NCBI GenBank assembly: GCA_947442095.1
Contig: CANEVG010000003.1
Location: forward strand, 1-34,095
Origin: Sphingomonadaceae bacterium
GTDB taxonomy: Bacteria; Pseudomonadota; Alphaproteobacteria; Sphingomonadales; Sphingomonadaceae
Length of the DNA: 34,095 nt
Direction: 5' to 3'
Both the position numbers and the translations under genes were made by a program. Shown here one piece after another: positions 22,539 through 30,677 of this stretch. The notes under the pieces are model-generated. The model was not told the DNA's origin, did not search any database, and worked only from the letters and a program-made list of their open reading frames with translations. Positions within the stretch are counted from its first letter, which is position 1, and each line of letters begins with the position of its first letter.

Positions 22539-23237
22539 ATGATCGAACTGCTGACTGCGCCGACGCCCAACGGGTGGAAGATCTCGATCATGCTGGAGGA
22601 ATGCGGGCTGCCTTACCGCGTGCAGTGGATCGATCTTGGCAAGGGCGAACAGTTTGCGCCGGACTTTCTGACCATAAGCCCCAATAACCGGATTCCGGCC
22701 ATCACGGACCATGCACCCGCCGATGGCGGTGAGCCCATTTCGGTGTTTGAGACCGGGGCAATCCTGCTCTATCTTGCGCAAAAGACTGGACAGTTCCTTC
22801 CTGATGACCTTCGCAGCCGCAAGCGGGTGATGGAATGGCTGTTCTGGCAGGTTGGCGGCCTTGGGCCCATGCTGGGACAGCATGGCCACTTCAAGCTCTA
22901 CGCGCCCGATCGGATCGCCTATGCTACGAACCGCTACCGGGATGAGGCGCTGCGACTCTACGGAGTGCTCGAAAGGCAGCTTGCGGGATCGCCATTCTTG
23001 GCAGGCGAGGCCTATTCCATCGCGGACATGGCCTGCTGGCCATGGGTGCGGACCTGGAAGGCGCAGGATATTCCGCTGGACGAATATCCCGCCGTGCGCA
23101 GCTGGTACGACCGGCTTAAGCAGCGGCCCGGTCTGCGCCGGGGCGTGGCGCTTGGTAGCGAGCGGGTGAATAAGCGGCCGCAGGACAGCGCCGAGACGCG
23201 CCGCATCCTGTTCGGCATCAAGGAGCAAGACACGTGA
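22539..23237 (+). CDS. Glutathione S-transferase family protein (Ure2p/YfcG-like)
   Basis: A 232-residue GST. The thioredoxin-like N-terminal domain contains TPNGWKISIMLEECGLPYRV, SPNNRIPAITDH (the cis-proline) and ETGAILLYLAQKTGQFLP; the C-terminal helical domain contains SIADMACWPWVRTWKAQDI and YPAVRSWYDRLKQRPGLRRG. The TPNG motif is that of the YfcG/Ure2p-like class, in which Asn or Thr takes part in catalysis. GAGG lies six bases upstream of the ATG at 22539; an ATG at 22512 is possible. The next gene starts inside its stop codon. It may detoxify reactive compounds or reduce disulfides; no substrate is implied. Confidence 0.88.
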   Translation: MIELLTAPTPNGWKISIMLEECGLPYRVQWIDLGKGEQFAPDFLTISPNNRIPAITDHAPADGGEPISVFETGAILLYLAQKTGQFLPDDLRSRKRVMEWLFWQVGGLGPMLGQHGHFKLYAPDRIAYATNRYRDEALRLYGVLERQLAGSPFLAGEAYSIADMACWPWVRTWKAQDIPLDEYPAVRSWYDRLKQRPGLRRGVALGSERVNKRPQDSAETRRILFGIKEQDT

Positions 23238-23842
23238 GCAACACCGCCGAATTCTTCTACGACCTCTCCTCGCCGTGGACGCGGATTGCCTTTGCGAACT
23301 TCGGGAAAGCCATTGAGGGCAAGGATATCGCGGTGACATGGAAGCCAATCCTTGTCGGCGGGGTGTTCAACGCGGTGAACGAGAGCGTCTATGAAAGTCG
23401 CAAGAACCCGGACAACCCCAAGTTCCGCCTCAACTTCGTGTGGCTGAAGGAATGGGCAGGGCTTGCAGGGGTGGCGATGAACTTTCCCTCGGCCTACCAT
23501 CCAGTGAAGTCGGTGAACGCCATGCGCTTCGCTTGTGCGCTGGAGAAGGACCAGGCCGCGCTGGTGCGCTTCAGCGAAGCGGCGTTCGAGGCCTATTTCA
23601 CCGACCAACGCAATATCGATGACCTCGACGTGTTGGAGGAGATCGCCACGGCGTGCGGCCTCAATGGCCCCGTGCTGCGCACGGCGGCGGCAAGCGAGGA
23701 CTGCAAGCAGCGTCTGCGCCGCAACACGCAGGAAGCCATCGACCGCGGCGCGTTCGGATCGCCCACGATCTTCATCGACGGCACCTACATGTACTTCGGC
23801 AACGATCAGCTGCCGCTGGTAATGCAGCGGCTGGGCCTCTGA
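23234..23842 (+). CDS. DsbA-type 2-hydroxychromene-2-carboxylate isomerase family protein
   Basis: A 202-residue member of the DsbA/GST-kappa family related to 2-hydroxychromene-2-carboxylate isomerase, a glutathione-dependent enzyme in naphthalene degradation. Seen: EFFYDLSSPWTRIAFAN at the N-terminus, with Ser where thiol-disulfide DsbA has Cys; then FNAVNESVYESRKNPDN, FPSAYHPVKSVNAMRFA, and the C-terminal AIDRGAFGSPTIFIDGTYMYFGNDQL with the cis-Pro. The start is GTG, overlapping the upstream GST stop (GTGA), so both are co-translated. No aromatic catabolism genes surround it, so its real substrate is probably different. Confidence 0.85.
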   Translation: MSNTAEFFYDLSSPWTRIAFANFGKAIEGKDIAVTWKPILVGGVFNAVNESVYESRKNPDNPKFRLNFVWLKEWAGLAGVAMNFPSAYHPVKSVNAMRFACALEKDQAALVRFSEAAFEAYFTDQRNIDDLDVLEEIATACGLNGPVLRTAAASEDCKQRLRRNTQEAIDRGAFGSPTIFIDGTYMYFGNDQLPLVMQRLGL

Positions 23843-23955
23843 TCACAGCGTCAACTCGGCCTTCAGGGGCATTCCTCGGGGTTGGCCTTGCTTGTCGCTC
23901 CGGCAGCGGTATCTTTGGGCCCAGGCCGCCGTCTGACGGCAGCGAGGAGTTTCAC

Positions 23956-25302
23956 GTGTCTGCCCTGTCTCCCCTGCAGCAGAAGATCCACAGCCAGAAA
24001 ACCGACAATCCCGACATGTTCGGCTCGGTGGATTTCGACCTGGTGCCTGAACGGCTAGTCCGCGGTGATGCGGCGGCGAGCGAACTGCGCGGCCGCTGGG
24101 CAAAGGATGCGCCCCGGCTTGCCGCCAACGCCGAGCTGATCGCGCGCATGGAAGCCTACACCATGCTGGGTGATACGGTGGCCGATCCTTATGCGGCGCT
24201 GATGCCAAAGCTGGGTTTTCGCCCGCTGGTCGATGTGTTGGTCACGGCCTGTGATAAGGGACTTGAAGCAGTACCGGACGCGCCGGAAGAGTTGCACCGC
24301 TTCATCCGCGCGATGGAGGCTCGTCCGAGCTGGGTGAACATGAAGCTGGTGGAGGAAGGCGCGAAGATCCAGCGCAATGCCATGGCTCATTTCGCGCCGT
24401 GGGCTATTCGCGGCGGCTTTGTCGCCACGTTCATGAACAAGTATGCCGCGCTACCGATGGCGCTGACAGGCACGCTTTCAAACGCCACTGCCGGTCGCCG
24501 CATCAAGGAAACCGCGACGTTCTTTGGCACCAGTACGCTGCCCGGCGCACTTGAACGCTTCGGCCCTGGCTTCAAGGCGGCGGCCATGGTGCGCCTGATG
24601 CATTCGATGGTGCGCTTCAACATCCTGTCGCGTGGGCGGAACCAGACTGCGCGCTGGGATCGGGCGGTCTATGGCATTCCGATCCCGCAAGTGGACCAGA
24701 TGCCTGCCGGGCTGATCAGCGACTTCTTCCTTTCGGCCAAGGCGCTGAGCGAAGGCCGCAGCCGGTTCAACGCGGAGGAGCGTGCGCAAGTCGAACTCAG
24801 CCGCTATCGCTGCTTCTTGCTGGGCCTGCCCGAAGACCTGCTCGCCGATACCCCGCAAGGCATCGTCGACAACTGGAATGCGCGGATGCTCACGCTGCGG
24901 CGGGGCTTTGACGACACGACCTGCGGTGCGCTGCTGCGCGCAACGATGGCCGCAGACCTCGGCGATCTCAGCACACCGCAAGGCCGCTTGCGCGAAGAGT
25001 TCGAGCGGAGCTTCTCGAAGATCTACTTTCTGGAGAACTTCTGCGACGGCAAGGAATCCCGCGCGCGGGAATTCGGTGTGGCGATCGATCCGCTCGACAA
25101 GGTTCGCGCTGGGCTTGTCGGGGCACGAGTGATGGCGGGCATCAACGCCTACAAGCTGGCGCGGCGGCTGCCAGTGGTCGATTTCCTGGCTGATCAGCGA
25201 CTTGTCCACAAGCTGAAGCGCTATCTCGGCACGCTGGGGCATGCCGAGTTCACCACCGATGCCAGCACATACAAGCCTGCCACGCATAAGAATCCGGCCT
25301 GA
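23956..25302 (+). CDS. MpaB/DUF2236 family heme oxygenase-like protein
   Basis: A 448-residue protein of the MpaB/rubber-oxygenase (DUF2236) type. Recognisable parts are GRRIKETATFFGT, VRLMHSMVRFNI with the likely heme-binding His, and YGIPIPQVDQM, followed by LSRYRCFLLGLPEDLLADTP. Family members include a tropolone-like mycophenolate oxygenase (MpaB'), and latex-clearing protein (Lcp), which cleaves polyisoprene using a b-type heme. No signal peptide is seen. The GTG start at 23956 is chosen because GAGGAG lies six bases upstream; longer in-frame upstream sequence overlaps the previous gene. It lies 113 bp after the DsbA-type gene. Substrate unknown. Confidence 0.75.
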   Translation: MSALSPLQQKIHSQKTDNPDMFGSVDFDLVPERLVRGDAAASELRGRWAKDAPRLAANAELIARMEAYTMLGDTVADPYAALMPKLGFRPLVDVLVTACDKGLEAVPDAPEELHRFIRAMEARPSWVNMKLVEEGAKIQRNAMAHFAPWAIRGGFVATFMNKYAALPMALTGTLSNATAGRRIKETATFFGTSTLPGALERFGPGFKAAAMVRLMHSMVRFNILSRGRNQTARWDRAVYGIPIPQVDQMPAGLISDFFLSAKALSEGRSRFNAEERAQVELSRYRCFLLGLPEDLLADTPQGIVDNWNARMLTLRRGFDDTTCGALLRATMAADLGDLSTPQGRLREEFERSFSKIYFLENFCDGKESRAREFGVAIDPLDKVRAGLVGARVMAGINAYKLARRLPVVDFLADQRLVHKLKRYLGTLGHAEFTTDASTYKPATHKNPA

Positions 25303-25340
25303 TCTCGGTCGTCAGCGATCAGGCCCCGGGTCGCGGCGTG

Positions 25341-25460
25341 CTAGCCCAGCCTCGTGCTGAGCGTTACCGTAGCAATGCCCGCCGCCAGATCGAGCGGGTT
25401 CGCCCCCGCCGAATTGGTAATGTACCAGCGCACGGTGTTGGCGGCAGAGACATATCCGGT
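25341..25460 (-). pseudogene. Truncated C-terminal tail of an unrelated gene, joined to IS256 debris
   Basis: In the minus-strand frame ending at TAG 25341, the sequence reads GYVSAANTVRWYITNSAGAN then PLDLAAGIATVTLSTRLG. This pattern is common at the C-terminus of phage or capsid-associated proteins (SAANTV, N-x-x-G-A-x-x-x-DLA). Immediately upstream in the same frame the sequence changes to IS256-type transposase. The 5' part of this gene is missing, so it is a fragment created by insertion or recombination. The family guess comes from memory and is weak. Confidence 0.5.
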
Positions 25461-25744
25461 GATCTCGACCCGCAGCTTGCCGTGCTCCGTCAGCAGCGTC
25501 TTGGCGCTACTCCCGTTCCGCTCGTTATTCGCCCCTCCGGCTTCGTCATCCCTGACGCGTAGCCAAGCTGATGGCTCAACTCGGCCTCCAGAGCCCGTTC
25601 GATCAGCGCCTTCTTGAAGGCTACCCCCGCCGCCGTAATCGCCGCCGCGCTTATCGGCCCGCTAACAAAATGAGCAACCAGCCCCTTTGGCACAGACGGT
25701 AACACCGCTGGCAACACAGACGTCTTCTTCGCTTTGATCGGCAG
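25455..25744 (-). pseudogene. IS256-family transposase remnant (N-terminal part)
   Basis: About 95 codons of a Mutator-type (IS256) transposase N-terminus: VLPAVLPSVPKGLVAHFVSG, then FKKALIERALEAELSHQLGY, then, after a one-base frameshift near 25525, RNGSSAKTLLTEHGKLRVEI. Most of the protein and the DDE domain are absent. No in-frame ATG begins the reading; a CTG sits where a start would be expected. The element is dead, and no inverted repeats were identified. Confidence 0.75.
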
Positions 25745-25763
25745 ATAAGCTCGTTCGCTTCAG

Positions 25764-26123
25764 TTATGCCTCACACACAAAATTCATGACAGGCTCCTTG
25801 AGCGAGCGGTAAACTGTGGCCTCGGACACAAAGTGGCGTTCATCGGCAAATCGCACCGCTAGTTCGCGCAGTGACAACTCGGACTGCTTTAGCGCCATGT
25901 CGATGATCTGATTATGCAATTCGGGCGCGATGCGGTTCTGCGCCCTGCTCGGTGCCGACAGCCGATCCTTCAACGCCTCGGAGCCGCCCTCAAGGTAGCG
26001 GGCGTGCCAGCGGCAAAACGTCCGGCGGGCGGTGCCGATCTGGTCGAGCGTCCGCTTGGCGGGAAGGTGCGACTGCTCGACGATCCTGATAACTACGCGT
26101 TTCTCGGATGCGGGATGCCTCAT
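25764..26123 (-). pseudogene. IS3-family orfB, truncated
   Basis: Encodes about 110 residues of an IS3 orfB: MRHPASEKRVVIRIVEQSHL, then IGTARRTFCRWHARYLEGG, then LSLRELAVRFADERHFVSEA. These match the N-terminal HTH part. After VYRSLKE the protein leaves the family and stops within nine residues, so the rve integrase core (DDE) is gone. It overlaps orfA in a different frame, the normal arrangement for IS3 programmed frameshifting. Confidence 0.78.
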
Positions 26124-26585
26124 TCTTCGTCGCCACCATCCGGACGAACGCTTTTTTCAGAAGGCGGTTCTCGAGCTTCAGGTCGGCCATGCATTCCTTC
26201 AAGGCGCGTGCTTCGCGGTGCAGGTCTTGCACTTCGCCGGTGGTCACCGCCCGGGCAATGTCACCTGCCAAGCGTCGCTTGCCCGCTTCCATGAACTCCT
26301 TCGACCAAGTGCAATAGAGGCTCTGGGCAATGCTTTCCTTGCGGCACAGCTTGGCCATGCTGTCCTCGCCGAGCAGGCCATCGATCGCGATGCGAATCTT
26401 GTCCTCGGCCGAGAAATGCCGCCGCGTCTGCCACCGGATGTCCTTCACCACCCGCTAGGCAGGGGCCTTCACCGGCAATTTCTTCAAAGCGTGTTGGGAC
26501 TTCATCTACATTCCTTCGTCACTACGTCGCAGCCCCAACACTCCTTAAATCTCAATCACAAATCTGTGCCAAAAGGCCCTGACGT
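25800..26585 (-). mobile_element. Truncated IS3-family element
   Basis: Carries an IS3-type orfA and the beginning of orfB in two overlapping frames. The catalytic DDE part of orfB is missing at the left end, where the sequence diverges after VYRSLKE. The right end probably lies near 26585, judged from the GTCAGGGCC-like sequence on the minus strand, but no matching inverted repeat remains, so the boundary is approximate. Confidence 0.7.
26126..26505 (-). pseudogene. IS3-family orfA with in-frame amber codon
   Basis: The HTH orfA of the same element: RRHFSAEDKIRIAIDGLLGE, SIAQSLYCTWSKEFMEAGKR and RALKECMADLKLENRLLKKA. From ATG 26505 the reading is MKSQHALKKLPVKAPA followed by a TAG at 26455-26457, then RVVKDIRWQTRRHF. 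Relatives usually have Glu here (APAERVVKDIR), so a GAG to TAG change has killed the gene. Confidence 0.78.
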
Positions 26586-26631
26586 AGGACGGGACAAGCC
26601 CAGCCCCGATCGCGCCTCTGCAATAGAGTGT

Positions 26632-27201
26632 TCAGTTTTTCGGCACACCGAAGCTGCCGCTAACCCTGCCACCAGCTTGGCTGCTGGATAGCCCAGCCGG
26701 TCCGGTCACACCTGCGCGCCCATCGATGTTGGATAGCCCTGTGGTCAGATCAATCACCAGCCGGCCACCATTCAGTGTGTCGGTGCCGCGCCGGAGCGCC
26801 ACGTTGCCGACCATCGTGATGATCTTGCGATTGAAATCATAAACCGCCGCATCGCCGCTGGCGCGTTCATTGCCCCGGGTAACCGTCACGCCGCCAGTCG
26901 CGTCGATTCGCTGGATCTGCAAGGACCCAGCATCGGTATAGGCCACAGTGGTACGCGCCGCGCGCATCTCCAGTTCGGCTTGCGTAATGTCCACATTGCC
27001 CGAAAGCACAACCCGGTTCTGCTTGTCCTGCAGTTCAATCCGATCTGCAGCATAGTTCACCGGAGCCTTGCTGTTGTGCCCGGCAATCGCCTGTGCCGAA
27101 AGATGCTGAGCGCCTGCGATCAGCGCGGCAGATGCGGCAAAGCCGATCGCAAACGAACGCGTGGGGCGGCTGGCGCAGAGAGTTTCGATCAATTTGGTCA
27201 T
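26632..27201 (-). CDS. lptA: LPS transport periplasmic protein LptA
   Basis: Periplasmic bridge of the Lpt machine that carries lipopolysaccharide from LptC to LptD. The 189-residue protein has a signal peptide (SFAIGFAASAALIAGAQHLS, cleaved near AQA) and an OstA-type beta-jellyroll: VNYAADRIELQDKQNRVVLS, GNVDITQAELEMRAARTTVAY, then ASGDAAVYDFNRKIITMVGN and LNGGRLVIDLTTGLSNI. The ATG overlaps the lptC stop by 4 bp. The gene that normally follows, lptB, is replaced by insertion-sequence debris. The start and length are typical. Confidence 0.93.
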   Translation of the reverse strand: MTKLIETLCASRPTRSFAIGFAASAALIAGAQHLSAQAIAGHNSKAPVNYAADRIELQDKQNRVVLSGNVDITQAELEMRAARTTVAYTDAGSLQIQRIDATGGVTVTRGNERASGDAAVYDFNRKIITMVGNVALRRGTDTLNGGRLVIDLTTGLSNIDGRAGVTGPAGLSSSQAGGRVSGSFGVPKN

Positions 27202-27842
27202 GGCATCTGCAGCTTGCCCGGTTCCATCGTGAGGCGTGCATGGCCATCAAGCATGACAGTCCGCGCATCGAGTTCTGCGACTATCCGGTCAGCCGAAAAA
27301 GTACCAGCAGGAATGCGCCCCTCGGCGCGGCCCTGGCTGACCAGACGCCGCTTGCCAATGTCGATATCCGCACCCGCCGTCACCATGCGGTAGCCATCGC
27401 TCGTCTCGAAATTGACCGGCGTAGGAACATCGACCATCTGCCGCGCGAAATCATAAATCCCGGAACCCGTGGTCAGGCTCGCCGGACCACTGCTCAGAAG
27501 AACGCGCGCGGTGATGTCGCGCATTTCGACCTCGTCCTTTGCTGCCGAATGCTGCACGGCGCTGCCCGCTGTCACCGAAAAATTGCGTCCTGCATCGTCC
27601 TGACCTCGGTACATTGCACTCACCACGCGCAACCGATCGGTCACCATGGCCACTTTGTTGCGATCCAGCAGAAAGCTGATTTCTCCGCGCGGTGAGAACG
27701 GCGCGATCACCAGCACGGCCAGCAGCGCACCGATCAACGCGGGTAAGAGCACGGCCAGCACGCGCACCATTCTGTCGTGAAATCCACCAGGCGCGGCAAA
27801 ACCCTGCCGACGACCGCGAACCCTGTCCGCCATCTGGGTCAT
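27198..27842 (-). CDS. lptC: LPS export protein LptC
   Basis: Inner-membrane member of the Lpt complex that receives LPS from LptBFG and hands it to LptA. The 214-residue protein has a cytoplasmic N-terminus, one transmembrane helix (VLAVLLPALIGALLAVLVIA), then a periplasmic jellyroll with FSVTAGSAVQHSAAKDEVEM, NFETSDGYRMVTAGADIDI and SADRIVAELDARTVMLDGHA. It is the second gene of rnd-lptC-lptA. The start is ATG at 27842. Confidence 0.92.
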   Translation of the reverse strand: MTQMADRVRGRRQGFAAPGGFHDRMVRVLAVLLPALIGALLAVLVIAPFSPRGEISFLLDRNKVAMVTDRLRVVSAMYRGQDDAGRNFSVTAGSAVQHSAAKDEVEMRDITARVLLSSGPASLTTGSGIYDFARQMVDVPTPVNFETSDGYRMVTAGADIDIGKRRLVSQGRAEGRIPAGTFSADRIVAELDARTVMLDGHARLTMEPGKLQMP

Positions 27843-27884
27843 GCAAAGGCACCAGCGGTCAAGGCGGCAATCACCGGGGTACGC

Positions 27885-28502
27885 TCACTCGTGGCTGAAA
27901 ATGTCGCGATCGGCCCAGCCGGCAATATCCAGCAGGGCCCGAGTCGGCAGGAACTCGAAACAGGCCTTGGCCATCGCAGTGCGGCCCTCGCGCGCGAGCC
28001 TCCCCTCCAGTATCGTATGCATGGCATGGAGGAAGCGCACATCCGAGGCGGCATAATCCTGCTGTGCATCACTCAGCACAGGCGCGCCCCAGTCGCTAGA
28101 TTGCTGCTGCTTGGAAATCTCCTTGCCCAGCAGTTCGCGCACCAGCTCCTTGAGGCCGTGGCGATCGGTGTACGTGCGCACCAGCTTTGAGGCGATCTTT
28201 GTGCAGAACACGGGTGCGGCCATCACGCCCAGATAGTGGTGGATCGCCGCCAGATCGAACCGCGCAAAATGGTAGAGCTTCAGCCGAGCGGGGTCTGCCA
28301 GCACGGCGCGAAGGTTTGGCGCGGCATAATCGGTTCCGGCTGCAAAGCGCACGAGATGCTCATCACCCATGCCATCGGAGATCTGCAACAGGCACAGCCG
28401 GTCACGCGTGGTGATCAGTCCCATTGTCTCGGTGTCTACAGCCACGATCCCGGGCGCGAGCGCATCAGCGGGCAGGTCTTCTTCATGCAGGTAAACGGCC
28501 AT
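27885..28502 (-). CDS. rnd: Ribonuclease D-type 3'-5' exonuclease
   Basis: A 205-residue DEDD exonuclease, cytoplasmic, expected to trim RNA 3' ends. Exo I is AVDTETMGL with Asp23 and Glu25; Exo II is HFARFDLAAIHHYLG; Exo III is YAASDVRFLHAMH with Tyr and Asp. It has only the catalytic domain and lacks the HRDC domains of E. coli RNase D, the usual short form in alphaproteobacteria. It is the first gene of the unit with lptC and lptA, 42 bp ahead of lptC. Confidence 0.93.
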   Translation of the reverse strand: MAVYLHEEDLPADALAPGIVAVDTETMGLITTRDRLCLLQISDGMGDEHLVRFAAGTDYAAPNLRAVLADPARLKLYHFARFDLAAIHHYLGVMAAPVFCTKIASKLVRTYTDRHGLKELVRELLGKEISKQQQSSDWGAPVLSDAQQDYAASDVRFLHAMHTILEGRLAREGRTAMAKACFEFLPTRALLDIAGWADRDIFSHE

Positions 28503-28564
28503 GATGATCGCTTAGGCCTTCGGGCCCGCGGCGGCAAGCGCCGGAGTTGCCCGCTCTCGTCGTT

Positions 28565-29881
28565 CTATTTGCGACCCACACTGCTGTAGTACCAGCCTGA
28601 AGCCCGCACCTCCGCCGGATTGTAGACATTGCGCAGATCGACGAGCACCCGGCTTTTCATCAGTCGGCCGACTTGCTCCAGATCGATCCCGCGAAACGCA
28701 TCCCATTCGGTCACCAGCACGACCGCATCCGCGCCTGTCACGGCATCATACGCGTTTGCCGCCATGGCCACCTGAGGCATCAAGCTTTTGGCCGCCTCCA
28801 TCCCTTCCGGATCATAGGCGACGATGTCGGCGCCCGCATCAATCAGCGCCTGCACGATCGCAATCGAGGGCGCATCGCGCATATCGTCGGTATTGGGCTT
28901 GAACGTCAGGCCCAGCAGCGCGATCTTGCGCCCGCGCGGCTCACCCACCCCGGCCTCGGCCAAGGCCTCGATCACCTTGCGGCCCATGGCGCGCTTCCGG
29001 CTCTCGTTGACCAGCACCACCGCCTCGACGATGCGCACCGGACTGGCAAAATCCTCCGCCGTCTTCAACAGCGCCAATGTGTCCTTAGGGAAGCAACTTC
29101 CGCCATAGCCCGGCCCCGCGTGGAGGAACTTTGAACCGATTCGGTTATCAAGTCCGATCCCGCGCGCCACATCCTGTACATCGGCGCCAACCTTCTCGCA
29201 CAGGTCCGCCATTTCGTTGATGAACGTGATCTTGGTCGCAAGGAACGCATTCGCCGCATATTTGATCAGCTCCGAGCTGCGCCGCCCGGTGAACAGCAGC
29301 GGCGCCTTGTTCAGGAACAGCGGGCGATAGACCTCGCGCATAACGCCGCGTTCCCATTCGTCTTCCGCGCCAACCACAATCCGGTCTGGCCGCTTGAAAT
29401 CGCTGATGGCTGCGCCTTCGCGCAGGAACTCGGGATTGGAGACGACCGCGAATTGCACGCCAGTGCCGCTATCCCGGATGATCCGCTCCACTTCGTCCCC
29501 CGTGCCCACCGGCACGGTAGATTTGGTCACGATCACGGCGGGTGCGGTCAGATTGTCGGCGATTTCCTGCGCCACCGCGTAAACATAGCTAAGGTCCGCA
29601 TGGCCATCACCTCGGCGCGAAGGTGTGCCCACCGCTATGAAAATTGCCTGCGCGCCCTTGATCGAAGCTGCCAGATCCGTTGAAAACGAAAGTCGCCCGC
29701 CTCGCACGTTGGCCGAAACCAGTTCGGCCAACCCGGGCTCATAGATTGGCATGATCCCGGCGTGCAGCCGGTCGATCTTGCTCGCGTCCTTATCGACGCA
29801 TACCACATCATGGCCGAAATCGGCGAAGCAGGCACCGGAAACGAGCCCGACATATCCAGAGCCGACCATTGCAATCTTCAT
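28565..29881 (-). CDS. ugd: UDP-glucose 6-dehydrogenase
   Basis: Oxidises UDP-glucose to UDP-glucuronate with two NAD+, a precursor for exopolysaccharide and for glycosphingolipids. The 438-residue protein contains MKIAMVGSGYVGLVSGACFA (NAD-binding), IFIAVGTPSRRGDGHADLSY, the sugar-binding EFLREGAAISDF, Lys207 in ELIKYAANAFLA, and catalytic Cys263 in GYGGSCFPKDT. GLTFKPNTDDMRDAPS belongs to the C-terminal NAD/sugar domain. ATG 29881 aligns with the family start. Sphingomonads often make glucuronosyl-ceramide, so it could feed the spt pathway found elsewhere in this window; this is inference. Confidence 0.94.
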   Translation of the reverse strand: MKIAMVGSGYVGLVSGACFADFGHDVVCVDKDASKIDRLHAGIMPIYEPGLAELVSANVRGGRLSFSTDLAASIKGAQAIFIAVGTPSRRGDGHADLSYVYAVAQEIADNLTAPAVIVTKSTVPVGTGDEVERIIRDSGTGVQFAVVSNPEFLREGAAISDFKRPDRIVVGAEDEWERGVMREVYRPLFLNKAPLLFTGRRSSELIKYAANAFLATKITFINEMADLCEKVGADVQDVARGIGLDNRIGSKFLHAGPGYGGSCFPKDTLALLKTAEDFASPVRIVEAVVLVNESRKRAMGRKVIEALAEAGVGEPRGRKIALLGLTFKPNTDDMRDAPSIAIVQALIDAGADIVAYDPEGMEAAKSLMPQVAMAANAYDAVTGADAVVLVTEWDAFRGIDLEQVGRLMKSRVLVDLRNVYNPAEVRASGWYYSSVGRK

Positions 29882-29993
29882 ACCGGAATTCCGCTTTCGT
29901 GATGAATACAACCGGTGGCCAAATAGCAAGCGCTGGAGCAGCGATGCAAATAGTATTCCCGCAGTGCAGCAAAGTCGCTAGTCCCGGATTGGC

Positions 29994-30677
29994 ATGATCA
30001 GCATTCCGGAAACCTGGCGCAATGCACTCGCCCCCCCCCTGGCAAGCCCCCTCCTGCACAAGCTAGGAGAGTTCCTGAAGGCAGAGGAATTGACTGGCAG
30101 GATCATTTATCCGCCTGCGGGCACCCGCCTTGCCGCGCTTGCCCTGACACCGCTGCCTGCGGTGAAGGTCATGATCCTTGGCCAGGATCCCTACCACGGC
30201 CCCGATCAGGCGCACGGGCTGGCCTTCTCGGTTCCGCGCGGACAGCGCGTGCCGCCTAGCCTTGTCAACATATTCAAGGAGCAGGAAACCGATCTCGGTT
30301 TACCCCGCCCCGCGCATGGCCATCTCGAAAGCTGGGCGCGGCAAGGTGTGCTCCTGCTCAACACCGTCCTGACGGTGGAAGCAGGACAAGCCGCCTCGCA
30401 TCAGGGGCGCGGCTGGGAGCTTTTCACCGACGCCGCGATCAGCGCCGTGGCCGAACGGTCTGCGCCGTGCGTCTACCTGCTCTGGGGCAGCTGCGCCCGC
30501 GCCAAGGCCCCACTCATCCGCGAGGCCAGCAGCGGCCCTACTCTCGTCCTTGAAGCCCCGCATCCCAGCCCGCTCTCGGCCCACCGAGGCTTTCTTGGCT
30601 GCCGGCACTTCAGCCGCACCAACGCCTTTCTGGCGGAGCAGGGCTGTGAGGCGATTGACTGGCGGCTACCGGCCTAA
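29994..30677 (+). CDS. ung: Uracil-DNA glycosylase
   Basis: Removes uracil from DNA to start base excision repair. The 227-residue protein has the family-1 signature: VMILGQDPYHGPDQAHGLAF with catalytic Asp65, PPSLVNIFKEQETDLG, WARQGVLLLNTVLTVE, and the minor-groove loop HPSPLSAHRGFLGC with the second catalytic His. Length is typical. It is divergent from ugd and convergent with corA; the stop codons of ung and corA overlap by 4 bp. Confidence 0.96.
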   Translation: MISIPETWRNALAPPLASPLLHKLGEFLKAEELTGRIIYPPAGTRLAALALTPLPAVKVMILGQDPYHGPDQAHGLAFSVPRGQRVPPSLVNIFKEQETDLGLPRPAHGHLESWARQGVLLLNTVLTVEAGQAASHQGRGWELFTDAAISAVAERSAPCVYLLWGSCARAKAPLIREASSGPTLVLEAPHPSPLSAHRGFLGCRHFSRTNAFLAEQGCEAIDWRLPA

